From positions 548,832-601,013 of the forward strand of contig NZ_CH724107.1 in assembly GCF_000153305.1 (NCBI RefSeq): a stretch of 52,182 nucleotides of DNA. Direction: 5' to 3'. The position numbers and the translations under genes were made by a program. The DNA is from Oceanicola granulosus HTCC2516 (GTDB lineage: Bacteria; Pseudomonadota; Alphaproteobacteria; Rhodobacterales; Rhodobacteraceae). The notes under the pieces are model-generated. The model made no database searches, was not told where the DNA came from, and saw only the letters and a list, made by a program, of their open reading frames with translations. This document shows positions 29,556 to 37,473 of the stretch, in pieces. Every line of letters begins with the position of its first letter. The stretch's first letter is position 1.

Positions 29556-29712
29556 GTGCGCCGGGCGTCAGCCCGGCACCCCCGTTGCCACGACGCGCCT
29601 CGGCCCCGTAGGCCGGGCTTCAGCCCGGCACGCCCGTTCCCGCACCGCGGCTCGACCCCGCAGGCCGGGCTTCAGCCCGGCACACCTGCTCCCGCAATGC
29701 GGCGGCTCACAT
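29556..29712 (+). repeat. Three tandem 52-bp units built on a REP palindrome
   Basis: REP cores end at 29579, 29631 and 29683, exactly 52 bases apart. The spacer after each core is related (CCCGTTGCC../CCCGTTCCC../CTGCTCCC..), so the whole 52-bp unit was duplicated. The first core is a variant (CCGGGCGTCAGCCCGG). The last unit runs into the gapR stop codon. With no other T-rich terminator present, these hairpins probably end both the regulator and gapR transcripts. Confidence 0.75.
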
Positions 29713-29982
29713 CCCCAAGGCGGACTTGTACATATCCAGCACCGCCTCTTCCTCGGCGATATCGTCGGGCTCGCGCTTGCGCAGGGCGATGACCTTGCGC
29801 ATGACCTTGGTGTCGTAGCCACGGCCCTTGGCCTCGGCCATCACCTCCTTCTGCTGCTCGGCGATGTCCTTCTTCTCCGCCTCGAGGCGCTCGTAGCGCT
29901 CGATGAACTGGCGCAGCTCCTCCGCGGTGACGCGGTAGCTGTCGGGGGCGCTGGTGTCGTCGACGACAGACGTATCGGACAT
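29707..29982 (-). CDS. gapR: GapR-like nucleoid protein (DUF2312)
   Basis: This 91-aa protein belongs to DUF2312, the family of Caulobacter GapR. GapR is an essential alphaproteobacterial nucleoid protein that encircles overtwisted DNA ahead of forks and RNA polymerase and assists gyrase. The core YRVTAEELRQFIERYERLE, the charged EKKDIAEQQKEVMAEAKG helix, the GYDTKVMRKVIALRK basic segment and the C-terminal EEEAVLDMYKSALG match the family across its length. The N-terminal 14 residues are a variable tail. The gene stands alone, divergent from a small membrane protein. Confidence 0.92.
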   Translation of the reverse strand: MSDTSVVDDTSAPDSYRVTAEELRQFIERYERLEAEKKDIAEQQKEVMAEAKGRGYDTKVMRKVIALRKREPDDIAEEEAVLDMYKSALGM

Positions 29983-30037
29983 GGGGATCCCTCTGCTCTC
30001 TGATCCGGAGCGCCTTGCTAGCGCCCCCGCTGCCGCC

Positions 30038-30059
30038 CCGCAAGGGCCGCCCCTTGCGG
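30038..30059. repeat. Perfect 9-bp inverted repeat upstream of gapR
   Basis: CCGCAAGGG (30038-30046) pairs with CCCTTGCGG (30051-30059) around a 4-base loop. It lies between the divergent gapR and small membrane protein genes, overlapping a weak TTGCGG-N17-TAGGGC promoter candidate (30054-30082) for the latter. It may be an operator or simply an intergenic palindrome. Confidence 0.4.
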
Positions 30060-30108
30060 CGGGCCGGCGCCCGCGCTAGGGCGCTGCCGCGACAGGAAAG
30101 GGAACGGC

Positions 30109-30321
30109 ATGGACTGGCTGATCTGGATCGGCGCGGCGCTCTCGGTGCTCGGCATCGCGGGGATCGGCGTGAGCATCGCCATGGTGGCGCACGCCAAGCG
30201 CACCATCGCCGACGACACCGCGCTCAGGGCACGCATCCAGTCGATCCTGCCGATCAACCTCGGGGCGCTGTTCCTGTCGGTGATCGGGCTGATGTGCGTG
30301 ATCCTCGGGATCGCGTTCTAG
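30109..30321 (+). CDS. Small two-helix membrane protein
   Basis: This 70-aa protein has a good ribosome site (AAGGGA about 7 bases before ATG). Two hydrophobic helices, at about residues 4-28 (WIGAALSVLGIAGIGVSIAM) and 47-69 (LPINLGALFLSVIGLMCVIL), flank a short basic/polar loop (HAKRTIADDTALRARIQ). A hairpin with the loop in the cytoplasm would satisfy the positive-inside rule. I do not recognise a named family. Codon use is typical of the neighbours, so it is probably a real gene. Confidence 0.7.
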   Translation: MDWLIWIGAALSVLGIAGIGVSIAMVAHAKRTIADDTALRARIQSILPINLGALFLSVIGLMCVILGIAF

Positions 30322-30340
30322 GCCGCCCTGCCCGCCTGCC

Positions 30341-31420
30341 TCAGCGGCGCGGGAACACGAAGCAGCGGTCGCGCCGCACCATCAGCCACAGCGCCGTCCC
30401 CCGGCGCGGCAGGAACACCGACGGCACCCGCGCCTTCAGGATCGAGCCGTCGAAGTCCATGCGGAACTCCACGAGGCTCTCGGCGCCCATGAAGCGCGCC
30501 CGCGTCACGACGCCGCGCGCCGGGGTGCCGGTCTCGGCGGTCGGGTGCGGCCCGCGCCCGCCGCGGTCGAAATCGATGCGCACGTGCTGGGGGCGGAAGA
30601 CGATGTCGACGGCCGTCCCGTCGGGCAGGCCCGGCGCGAGGAACTGGCCGAAGGGCGTCTCGGTCAGGGCGCCGCGGACCTCGCCGCGGATGACGTTGAT
30701 GTCGGAGAAGAACGCGGCGGCGGCGAGATCGGCCGGGGCGTTGTAGACGTTGTAGGGCGCGCCGTGCTGCACGATCCGCCCATCGCGCATCAGCGCGATC
30801 TCGTCGGCCATGCGCATCGCCTCGGCGGGCTCGTGGGTGACGAGCAGCACCGCCGTCCCCTCCTGCTTGAGCACGTCGAGGGTCTCGTCGCGGATATCGT
30901 CGCGCAGCCGGTCGTCGAGGCCGGAGAAGGGCTCGTCCATCAGCATCACGCGCGGGCGCGGCGCGATGGCGCGCGCGAGCGCGACGCGCTGCTGCTCGCC
31001 GCCCGACAGCTCGTGGGGATAGGCGTCGATGTGGTCCGACATGCCGACCCGCTCGAGCAGCTCCGCCACCCGCGCCCGCACCTCGGCGCGCGAGCCGGAG
31101 AGGCCGAAGCCGACGTTGCGCGCCACGTCGAGGTGGGGAAACAGCGCGAAGTCCTGGAACATCAGCCCGATGGAGCGCGCCTCGGGCGGCACCCGCACCG
31201 TGCGGTCGCAGACCACCTGCCCGTCGACCCGCACCTCGCCGGCCTCCGGGTTCTCGACGCCGGCGATCATGCGCAGCGTCGTCGACTTGCCGCAGCCCGA
31301 CGGCCCGAGCAGGCACGTTACCTGCCCCGGCATTACCGACAGCGACACGTCGTCGACCACCCGCCGCCCCCCGAAGGTGCGGGTCAGTCCACGGATCTTC
31401 AACCTTGGCGTCTGGTCCAC
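30341..31420 (-). CDS. ABC transporter ATP-binding protein, FbpC/PotA type, orphan
   Basis: This ATPase has 359 aa. The nucleotide-binding domain shows Walker A GPSGCGKST, LMFQDFALFPHLDVARNV at the Q-loop, signature LSGGEQQRV, Walker B VMLMDEPFSGLD and the H-loop VTHEP. A C-terminal TOBE-like domain (about 240-359) includes FRPQHVRIDF. It resembles iron(III)/spermidine/thiosulfate importers. I prefer the GTG at 31420, with GGGG 6 bases upstream, over the TTG at 31426. No permease or binding-protein gene adjoins, so substrate and partners are unknown. It is convergent with the small membrane protein. Confidence 0.88.
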   Translation of the reverse strand: MDQTPRLKIRGLTRTFGGRRVVDDVSLSVMPGQVTCLLGPSGCGKSTTLRMIAGVENPEAGEVRVDGQVVCDRTVRVPPEARSIGLMFQDFALFPHLDVARNVGFGLSGSRAEVRARVAELLERVGMSDHIDAYPHELSGGEQQRVALARAIAPRPRVMLMDEPFSGLDDRLRDDIRDETLDVLKQEGTAVLLVTHEPAEAMRMADEIALMRDGRIVQHGAPYNVYNAPADLAAAAFFSDINVIRGEVRGALTETPFGQFLAPGLPDGTAVDIVFRPQHVRIDFDRGGRGPHPTAETGTPARGVVTRARFMGAESLVEFRMDFDGSILKARVPSVFLPRRGTALWLMVRRDRCFVFPRR

Positions 31421-31503
31421 CGGCAACCCCGAACATTTCGCTCGGGATTGCCGCTAGCAGGTCTGCGCGGGGACTTCAAAGCGTCACGCCGCGCCTGCCC
31501 GCC

Positions 31504-32283
31504 TCAGATGACGAAGTTCGTCGCCCCGCCGTCGAGCAGGACGTTCTGGCCCACCATGAAGCGCGCCTGATCGGAGCAGAGGAACGCGCAGGCGGCGCCG
31601 AAATCGGCGGGACGGCCGTAGCTGCGCGCCGGGATCGTCGCCTCGCGGCGGCGGCGGGCCTCGTCCATCGAGATGCCCTCGGCCTCGGTCACGCCCTTGT
31701 CGAGGCTGGTGGCGCGATCGGTGTCGTGGATGCCGGGGAGCAGGTTGTTGATCGTCACCCCGTGCGGCGCCACCTGCCGCGCGGTGCCGGCGACGTAGCC
31801 GGTCAGGCCGGTGCGCGCGGCGTTGGACAGGCCGAGCTGCGGGATCGGCCCCTTGACCGACTGCGAGGTGATGTTGACCACCCGCCCCCAGCCGCGCTCG
31901 ATCATGACCGGCAGGCAGGCCTTCATCAGCGCGATGGGCGCGAGCATGTTGGCGTCGAGGGCCTTGATGAAGTCGTCGCGGTCCCAGTCCGACCAGAGGC
32001 CGGGGGGCGGGCCGCCGGCGTTGGTGACGAGGATTTCGGGGCCGTCGGCGGCGGCGAGCACCTCGGCCTGCCCCGCCTCGGTGGTGACGTCGGCGGCGAC
32101 GGTGGTGACGGCGACGCCGAAGCGGTCGCGCAGGTCGGTGGCCGTCGCCTCGAGCGCCTCGGCGCCGCGCGCGTTGAGCACGAGATCGACGCCGGCCTCC
32201 GCGAGCGCCTCGGCGCAGCCCCGGCCCAGCCCCTTCGACGAGGCGCAGACCAGCGCCCGCCGTCCCTTGATCCCCAGATCCAT
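31504..32283 (-). CDS. Divergent SDR family oxidoreductase lacking the canonical Tyr-Lys pair
   Basis: This 259-aa protein has the short-chain dehydrogenase fold. Visible are VCASSKGLGRG at the cofactor loop (first Gly of TGxxxGxG is Ala), the NAG motif at 88-90, VVNITS with Ser140, and a C-terminal VLLDGGATN. At the positions where FabG-type enzymes have Tyr (S+13) and Lys (S+17) this protein has Ser153 and Arg157. That matches a BKR-like SDR subgroup known to deviate from the catalytic tetrad, so normal reductase activity should not be assumed. It has GGAGGAG upstream of the ATG and is divergent from the Hint gene. Confidence 0.88.
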   Translation of the reverse strand: MDLGIKGRRALVCASSKGLGRGCAEALAEAGVDLVLNARGAEALEATATDLRDRFGVAVTTVAADVTTEAGQAEVLAAADGPEILVTNAGGPPPGLWSDWDRDDFIKALDANMLAPIALMKACLPVMIERGWGRVVNITSQSVKGPIPQLGLSNAARTGLTGYVAGTARQVAPHGVTINNLLPGIHDTDRATSLDKGVTEAEGISMDEARRRREATIPARSYGRPADFGAACAFLCSDQARFMVGQNVLLDGGATNFVI

Positions 32284-32365
32284 AAGCAGTCTCCTCCGTT
32301 TGCCGGCCGGTCTTCACCGCCCGTTCAGGTCTTCGTGCAACAATCGACAGGCCGACGCCAGATCG

Positions 32366-32394
32366 TTGACCAACTGTCGCCCCAATCCTACGCT
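32366..32394 (+). promoter_or_regulatory. Predicted sigma-70 promoter of the Hint-domain gene
   Basis: TTGACC (32366-32371) and TACGCT (32389-32394) are 17 bases apart. Transcription would start near 32401, favouring ATG 32447 over ATG 32408 as the translation start. Confidence 0.55.
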
Positions 32395-32446
32395 AGCTCG
32401 TCTCACCATGCTTCTTCCCCATCCCGAGGCTCCGCGCCACCCGCCG

Positions 32447-33460
32447 ATGACCGAGACCGCCGATCTCCGCGCGATCCAGACCTTGCCGGTCTTCGCCGAC
32501 GCCGACTTCCGCGTCGTCTCCGGGGTGGCCGAGGGCGACGCCGTGTCGTTCGCCGACGAACTGGTGATGGACGACGTCTACGGTCTCTCCCCCGCCGCCG
32601 AGCGGCGGCGGCTGACGATGGCGATGGGCGAGGCGCGGGTGTTCACCGTGGCCGAGGGCTCGGAGGTGGGCCGGCCGGGCAACGTGGTGCATCTCGATTG
32701 CTGCCTGACGCTGATGGGCGCCGACGGCGCGACCTACGAGGCGCTGGTGCTGGTGGAGGTCGAGGACGACACGGCGGCTGGCATCTACCTGCTGCCGCTG
32801 GCGACGCTGCGCGCGCAGGTCGACTACCGCCTCGTCGGCGTCGACCGCAAGGCCGCGACGACGCGCTTCGCCGAGGTCGCCTGCGTCTCCTTCACCCGCG
32901 GCACCCACATCACCATGGCCGACGGCGCGCAGCGCCCGATCGAGGAGCTCGCGGTGGGCGACAAGGTGCTGACCCGCGACGACGGCCCCCAGCAGATCCG
33001 CTGGATCGGCCAGAACACCCTGCGCGCCGTGGGCGCCTTCGCCCCCGTCGTGATCCGCAAGGGCACGCTGCACAACGAGAACGACCTGGTCGTCTCGCCC
33101 GACCACCGCATCTTCGTCTACCAGCGCCGCGACCGGCTCGGCGCGGGCCGGGCCGAGGTGCTCGTCAAGGTGCGCCACCTCATCAACGGCGCGTCGGTCT
33201 ACCAGCAGGACGGCGGCTTCGTGGACTACTTCCAGCTGCTCTTCGACGACCACCAGATCATCTACGCCGAGGGCATCGCCGCCGAGAGCCTGATGGTCGA
33301 CCAGCGCACCCGCGCCGCGGTCCCCGAAGAGGTCAGCCGCGGCCTCGGCTCCGTCCTCGCCGGCCACGCCCGCCGCCACCACCTCGCCTACGAGGTGCAG
33401 GAGACGCTGCTGGCAGGGCCCGACGCGGTGGATTTGCTGCGGCGCGCGTCGTCGAGCTGA
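32447..33460 (+). CDS. Hint domain-containing protein (Hint_2 type)
   Basis: This protein of about 337 aa carries a Hint (hedgehog/intein) module of the type abundant in Rhodobacterales. The core includes SFTRGTHI, then RPIEELAVGDKVLTRDDGPQ, QIRWIGQNTLRA, LVVSPDHRIFV (block-B His) and FQLLFDDHQIIYAEGI. The family usually has Cys in a CFTPGT motif; here that position is Ser, with a Cys two residues earlier. Hint modules can self-cleave, and Ser can replace Cys in some inteins, but activity here is unproven. The N-terminal 130 residues are an unassigned beta-rich region. ATG 32408 would add 13 proline-rich residues. Confidence 0.8.
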   Translation: MTETADLRAIQTLPVFADADFRVVSGVAEGDAVSFADELVMDDVYGLSPAAERRRLTMAMGEARVFTVAEGSEVGRPGNVVHLDCCLTLMGADGATYEALVLVEVEDDTAAGIYLLPLATLRAQVDYRLVGVDRKAATTRFAEVACVSFTRGTHITMADGAQRPIEELAVGDKVLTRDDGPQQIRWIGQNTLRAVGAFAPVVIRKGTLHNENDLVVSPDHRIFVYQRRDRLGAGRAEVLVKVRHLINGASVYQQDGGFVDYFQLLFDDHQIIYAEGIAAESLMVDQRTRAAVPEEVSRGLGSVLAGHARRHHLAYEVQETLLAGPDAVDLLRRASSS

Positions 33461-33464
33461 GGAA

Positions 33465-33485
33465 CGAGGGGGCGCTGCCCCCTCG
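33465..33485 (+). terminator. Hairpin terminator of the Hint gene
   Basis: CGAGGGGG pairs with CCCCCTCG around a 5-base loop, 4 bases after the stop codon. Confidence 0.6.
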
Positions 33486-33494
33486 CGCTCCCCC

Positions 33495-33515
33495 GGGATA
33501 CTTGCAGGACAGAGA
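33495..33515 (+). repeat. Downstream element with GGGATA..CAGGACAGAGA core
   Basis: Follows the Hint-gene hairpin by 9 bases and matches 19 of 21 positions of the element at 3934-3954 after the ThuA-like gene. Possibly part of a composite terminator. Confidence 0.6.
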
Positions 33516-33574
33516 CGAACGGGGCGCGGCGAGGTGAATTGTGCTCCGCCGCGCGCCGGGCTACACGGCGCGCC

Positions 33575-35170
<1,596 letters not shown>

Positions 35171-35177
35171 CACGACA

Positions 35178-35202
35178 AGGGGCGCCGCGGCGCGACGCCC
35201 CT
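35178..35202. terminator. Bidirectional terminator between prfC and osmC
   Basis: AGGGGCG (35178-35184) pairs with CGCCCCT (35196-35202) in the 50-base gap between convergent stop codons. Confidence 0.5.
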
Positions 35203-35220
35203 CCCCCGGCCGATCGGCTC

Positions 35221-35649
35221 TCAGTCGAGCTTCGCGTCCATCGTGATCTCGCAATTCAGCAGCTTCGACACCGGGCAGCCGGTCTTCGTCGCCTTGGCGG
35301 CGGTCATGAACTGCTCCTCGCTCGCCTCGGGCACCGACGCGGTGACCTCGAGATGCGCCTTGGTGATCGCGAAGCCGCCCTCGACCTCTTCCAGCGAGAT
35401 CGTGGACTTGGCGTCGATGTCGTCGGCCGTCAGCCCCGCCTTGCCGAGCTCGAGGCTCAGCGCCATCGCGTAGCAGGCGGCGTGGGCGGCGCCGATCAGC
35501 TCTTCCGGGTTGGTGCCGCTCGCGGCGCCCTCGAAGCGGGTGTTGAAGCCGTATGGCGCGCCGTTCAGCACGCCGGTCTCGGTGGACACCGCGCCCTTGC
35601 CCGTCTTGATTTCGCCGGCCCAGTGGGCGCTGCCATGCTTCTTGATCAT
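35221..35649 (-). CDS. osmC: OsmC family organic hydroperoxide reductase
   Basis: This 142-aa thiol peroxidase matches E. coli OsmC almost end to end: [49 protein letters not shown] and GCPVSKLL. The two catalytic cysteines (in HAACYA and GCPVS) are both present. OsmC reduces organic hydroperoxides with lipoyl-type thiols and is usually induced by osmotic or stationary-phase stress. The start at 35649 has AGGA 8 bases upstream. It is divergent from the helicase gene. Confidence 0.95.
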   Translation of the reverse strand: MIKKHGSAHWAGEIKTGKGAVSTETGVLNGAPYGFNTRFEGAASGTNPEELIGAAHAACYAMALSLELGKAGLTADDIDAKSTISLEEVEGGFAITKAHLEVTASVPEASEEQFMTAAKATKTGCPVSKLLNCEITMDAKLD

Positions 35650-35733
35650 CGTTCGGTCCTTTCCGTTCCCGGTGTGCTGCGTGCAAGCCAAGCAACGCCC
35701 CGCGCCCGCGCCCGTTCCGTGCGGCATCTTTCC

Positions 35734-35762
35734 TTGACGTGACAGGCGCGCGCGCGTATGGG
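35734..35762 (+). promoter_or_regulatory. Predicted sigma-70 promoter of the RhlE-type helicase
   Basis: TTGACG (35734-35739) and TATGGG (35757-35762) are 17 bases apart. This predicts a 5' leader of about 83 bases, unusually long for this window. Confidence 0.6.
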
Positions 35763-35808
35763 CAGCCGCGAGGGAGTCTCCGGACAATTCGGTCCGGGGC
35801 AGGCCGCG

Positions 35809-35841
35809 CGATATCTGCGGCCGCTGGCGCCGCACATATCG
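35809..35841 (+). promoter_or_regulatory. Leader hairpin directly before the helicase ribosome site
   Basis: CGATAT-C-TGCGGC pairs with GCCGCA-C-ATATCG (13 positions, one C-C mismatch) around a 7-base loop, ending 2 bases before the AAAGGCAGG ribosome site. A smaller perfect 6-bp stem (CCGGAC/GTCCGG, 35780-35797) precedes it. The leader looks structured and could set translation by temperature or by helicase feedback. Confidence 0.6.
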
Positions 35842-35851
35842 AAAGGCAGGC

Positions 35852-37285
35852 ATGACCAAATTCTCCGACTTGAACCTGAACCCGAAGGTTCTGAAGGCCA
35901 TCGAGGAAGCTGGCTACGAAACGCCGACCCCGATCCAGGAAGGCGCGATCCCGCCCGCCCTGGAAGGGCGCGACGTCCTCGGCATCGCCCAGACCGGCAC
36001 CGGCAAGACGGCCAGCTTCACGCTGCCGATGATCACCCTGCTGCATCGCGGCCGCGCCCGCGCCCGGATGCCGCGCAGCCTGGTGCTCTGCCCCACCCGC
36101 GAGCTCGCGGCGCAGGTGGCGGAAAACTTCGACATCTACGCCAAGCATACCAAGCTGACCAAGGCGCTGCTGATCGGCGGGGTCTCCTTCAAGGAGCAGG
36201 ACCAGCTGATCGACAAGGGCGTCGACGTGCTGATCGCGACGCCGGGCCGCCTGCTCGACCATTTCGAGCGCGGCAAGCTGCTGCTCACGGGCGTGCAGAT
36301 CATGGTCGTCGACGAGGCCGACCGGATGCTCGACATGGGCTTCATTCCCGACATCGAGCGCATCTTCGGCCTGACGCCCTTCACCCGGCAGACCCTGTTC
36401 TTCTCTGCCACGATGGCGCCCGAGATCGAGCGGATCACCAACACCTTCCTCTCCAACCCCGAGCGGGTCGAGGTCGCGCGCCAGGCGTCGGCCTCCGAGA
36501 CGATCGCCCAGCACGTCGTCGTGTTCCGCCCCTCGCGCAAGGATCGCGAAGGCTCGGAGAAGCGCGCGGTGCTGCGCGCGATGATCGAGAGCGAGGGCGA
36601 GAACTGCCGTAACGGGATCATCTTCTGCAACCGCAAGGTCGACGTCGACGTGGTGGCCAAGTCGATGAAGAAGAACGGCTACGACGCCGCCCCGATCCAC
36701 GGTGACCTCGACCAGTCGACCCGCATGCGCACGCTGGACGGCTTCCGCGACGGCACGCTGCGTTTCCTCGTCGCCTCCGACGTGGCCGCGCGCGGCCTCG
36801 ACATCCCCAACGTGAGCCACGTGTTCAACTACGACGTCCCGAGCCACGCCGAAGATTACGTCCACCGCATCGGCCGCACCGGCCGGGCTGGGCGCGAGGG
36901 TCGCGCGATGATGATCTCGGTGCCGCGCGACGACAAGAACCTCGAGGCGATCGAGCGGCTGATCCAGACCGAGATCCCGCGCATGGACAACCCGGCCAAG
37001 GTCGGCGCCGCGCCGAACGCCCCCGAGCCCGCGGCCGAGGAGGCCAAGCCCGCGCGCACCCGCACCCGGACCCGCCGTGAGAAGCCGGCCGCCGCGCCGG
37101 CCGAGACGGTGGAGCAGCCGCAGCCGCAAACGCCGGCCGCCGCCGAGGAGAGCCGCGGCAAGTCGCGCTCGCGCCCCCGTGGCGGCGAGCGCCGCAAGGG
37201 CGAGCGCGAGGCCGAGGTGGTCGGGATGGGCGACGATATGCCGAGCTTCATCGCGCTGAGCTTCGCGGAACGCCGTACCGGCTGA
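35852..37285 (+). CDS. DEAD-box RNA helicase, RhlE type
   Basis: This 477-aa ATP-dependent RNA helicase starts FSDLNLNPKVLKAIEEAGYETPTPIQ with the Q motif. Motif I is AQTGTGKT, Ia PTRELA, Ib TPGRLLD, II DEAD, III SAT, IV IIFCNRK, V ARGLDIP and VI HRIGRTGRAG. A C-terminal tail of about 95 residues is basic and Ala/Pro/Arg-rich (ARTRTRTRREKP and RGKSRSRPRGGERRKG), as in RhlE proteins that bind RNA non-specifically. It is preceded by a long structured leader and divergent from osmC. Roles in ribosome assembly or cold adaptation are usual for the family. Confidence 0.94.
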   Translation: MTKFSDLNLNPKVLKAIEEAGYETPTPIQEGAIPPALEGRDVLGIAQTGTGKTASFTLPMITLLHRGRARARMPRSLVLCPTRELAAQVAENFDIYAKHTKLTKALLIGGVSFKEQDQLIDKGVDVLIATPGRLLDHFERGKLLLTGVQIMVVDEADRMLDMGFIPDIERIFGLTPFTRQTLFFSATMAPEIERITNTFLSNPERVEVARQASASETIAQHVVVFRPSRKDREGSEKRAVLRAMIESEGENCRNGIIFCNRKVDVDVVAKSMKKNGYDAAPIHGDLDQSTRMRTLDGFRDGTLRFLVASDVAARGLDIPNVSHVFNYDVPSHAEDYVHRIGRTGRAGREGRAMMISVPRDDKNLEAIERLIQTEIPRMDNPAKVGAAPNAPEPAAEEAKPARTRTRTRREKPAAAPAETVEQPQPQTPAAAEESRGKSRSRPRGGERRKGEREAEVVGMGDDMPSFIALSFAERRTG

Positions 37286-37304
37286 GCCCCTGCCCCACGG
37301 CGCG

Positions 37305-37350
37305 CCCGGCCGCGGCCGGGGAGTTGCATATTTGGAGCCAGATGAAGGAA
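37305..37350 (+). terminator. Downstream palindrome and GCATATTTGG..GATGAAGG element after the helicase
   Basis: The perfect palindrome CCCGGCCGCGGCCGGG (37305-37320) is followed by GCATATTTGGAGCCAGATGA.., an element that recurs inverted after rnj (37417-37445). A second hairpin (GAAGGCGCG/CGCGCCTTC, 37348-37377) follows. Together they form the transcript-end region of the helicase. Confidence 0.55.
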
Positions 37351-37416
37351 GGCGCGCCCTGCGGAGGACGCGCCTTCTGTCATTCGCGGGCCGTTAACCT
37401 TAACGCGCCGCCGCCG

Positions 37417-37461
37417 CTTCATCTGGCCAGAAATATGCCCGGCCGGCCAGTGCGGCCGGGC
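37417..37461 (-). terminator. Terminator hairpin and inverted downstream element of rnj
   Basis: On the minus strand GCCCGGCCG/CGGCCGGGC (37437-37461) lies 12 bases after the RNase J stop, followed by GCATATTTCTGGCCAGATGA.., which matches 19 of 23 bases of the element after the helicase. Each convergent gene thus carries its own copy of the composite element. Confidence 0.65.
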
Positions 37462-37473
37462 GCTGTCTCGGGG

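Noticed and set aside
29519-29712. Possible CRISPR-like array (repeats at 52-base spacing)
   Set aside because: The spacers are related to each other, the repeat is a REP palindrome found singly elsewhere, and no cas gene is present.
35650-35901. Longer OsmC starting upstream
   Set aside because: The extension runs through the helicase promoter and start; E. coli OsmC aligns from the called ATG.
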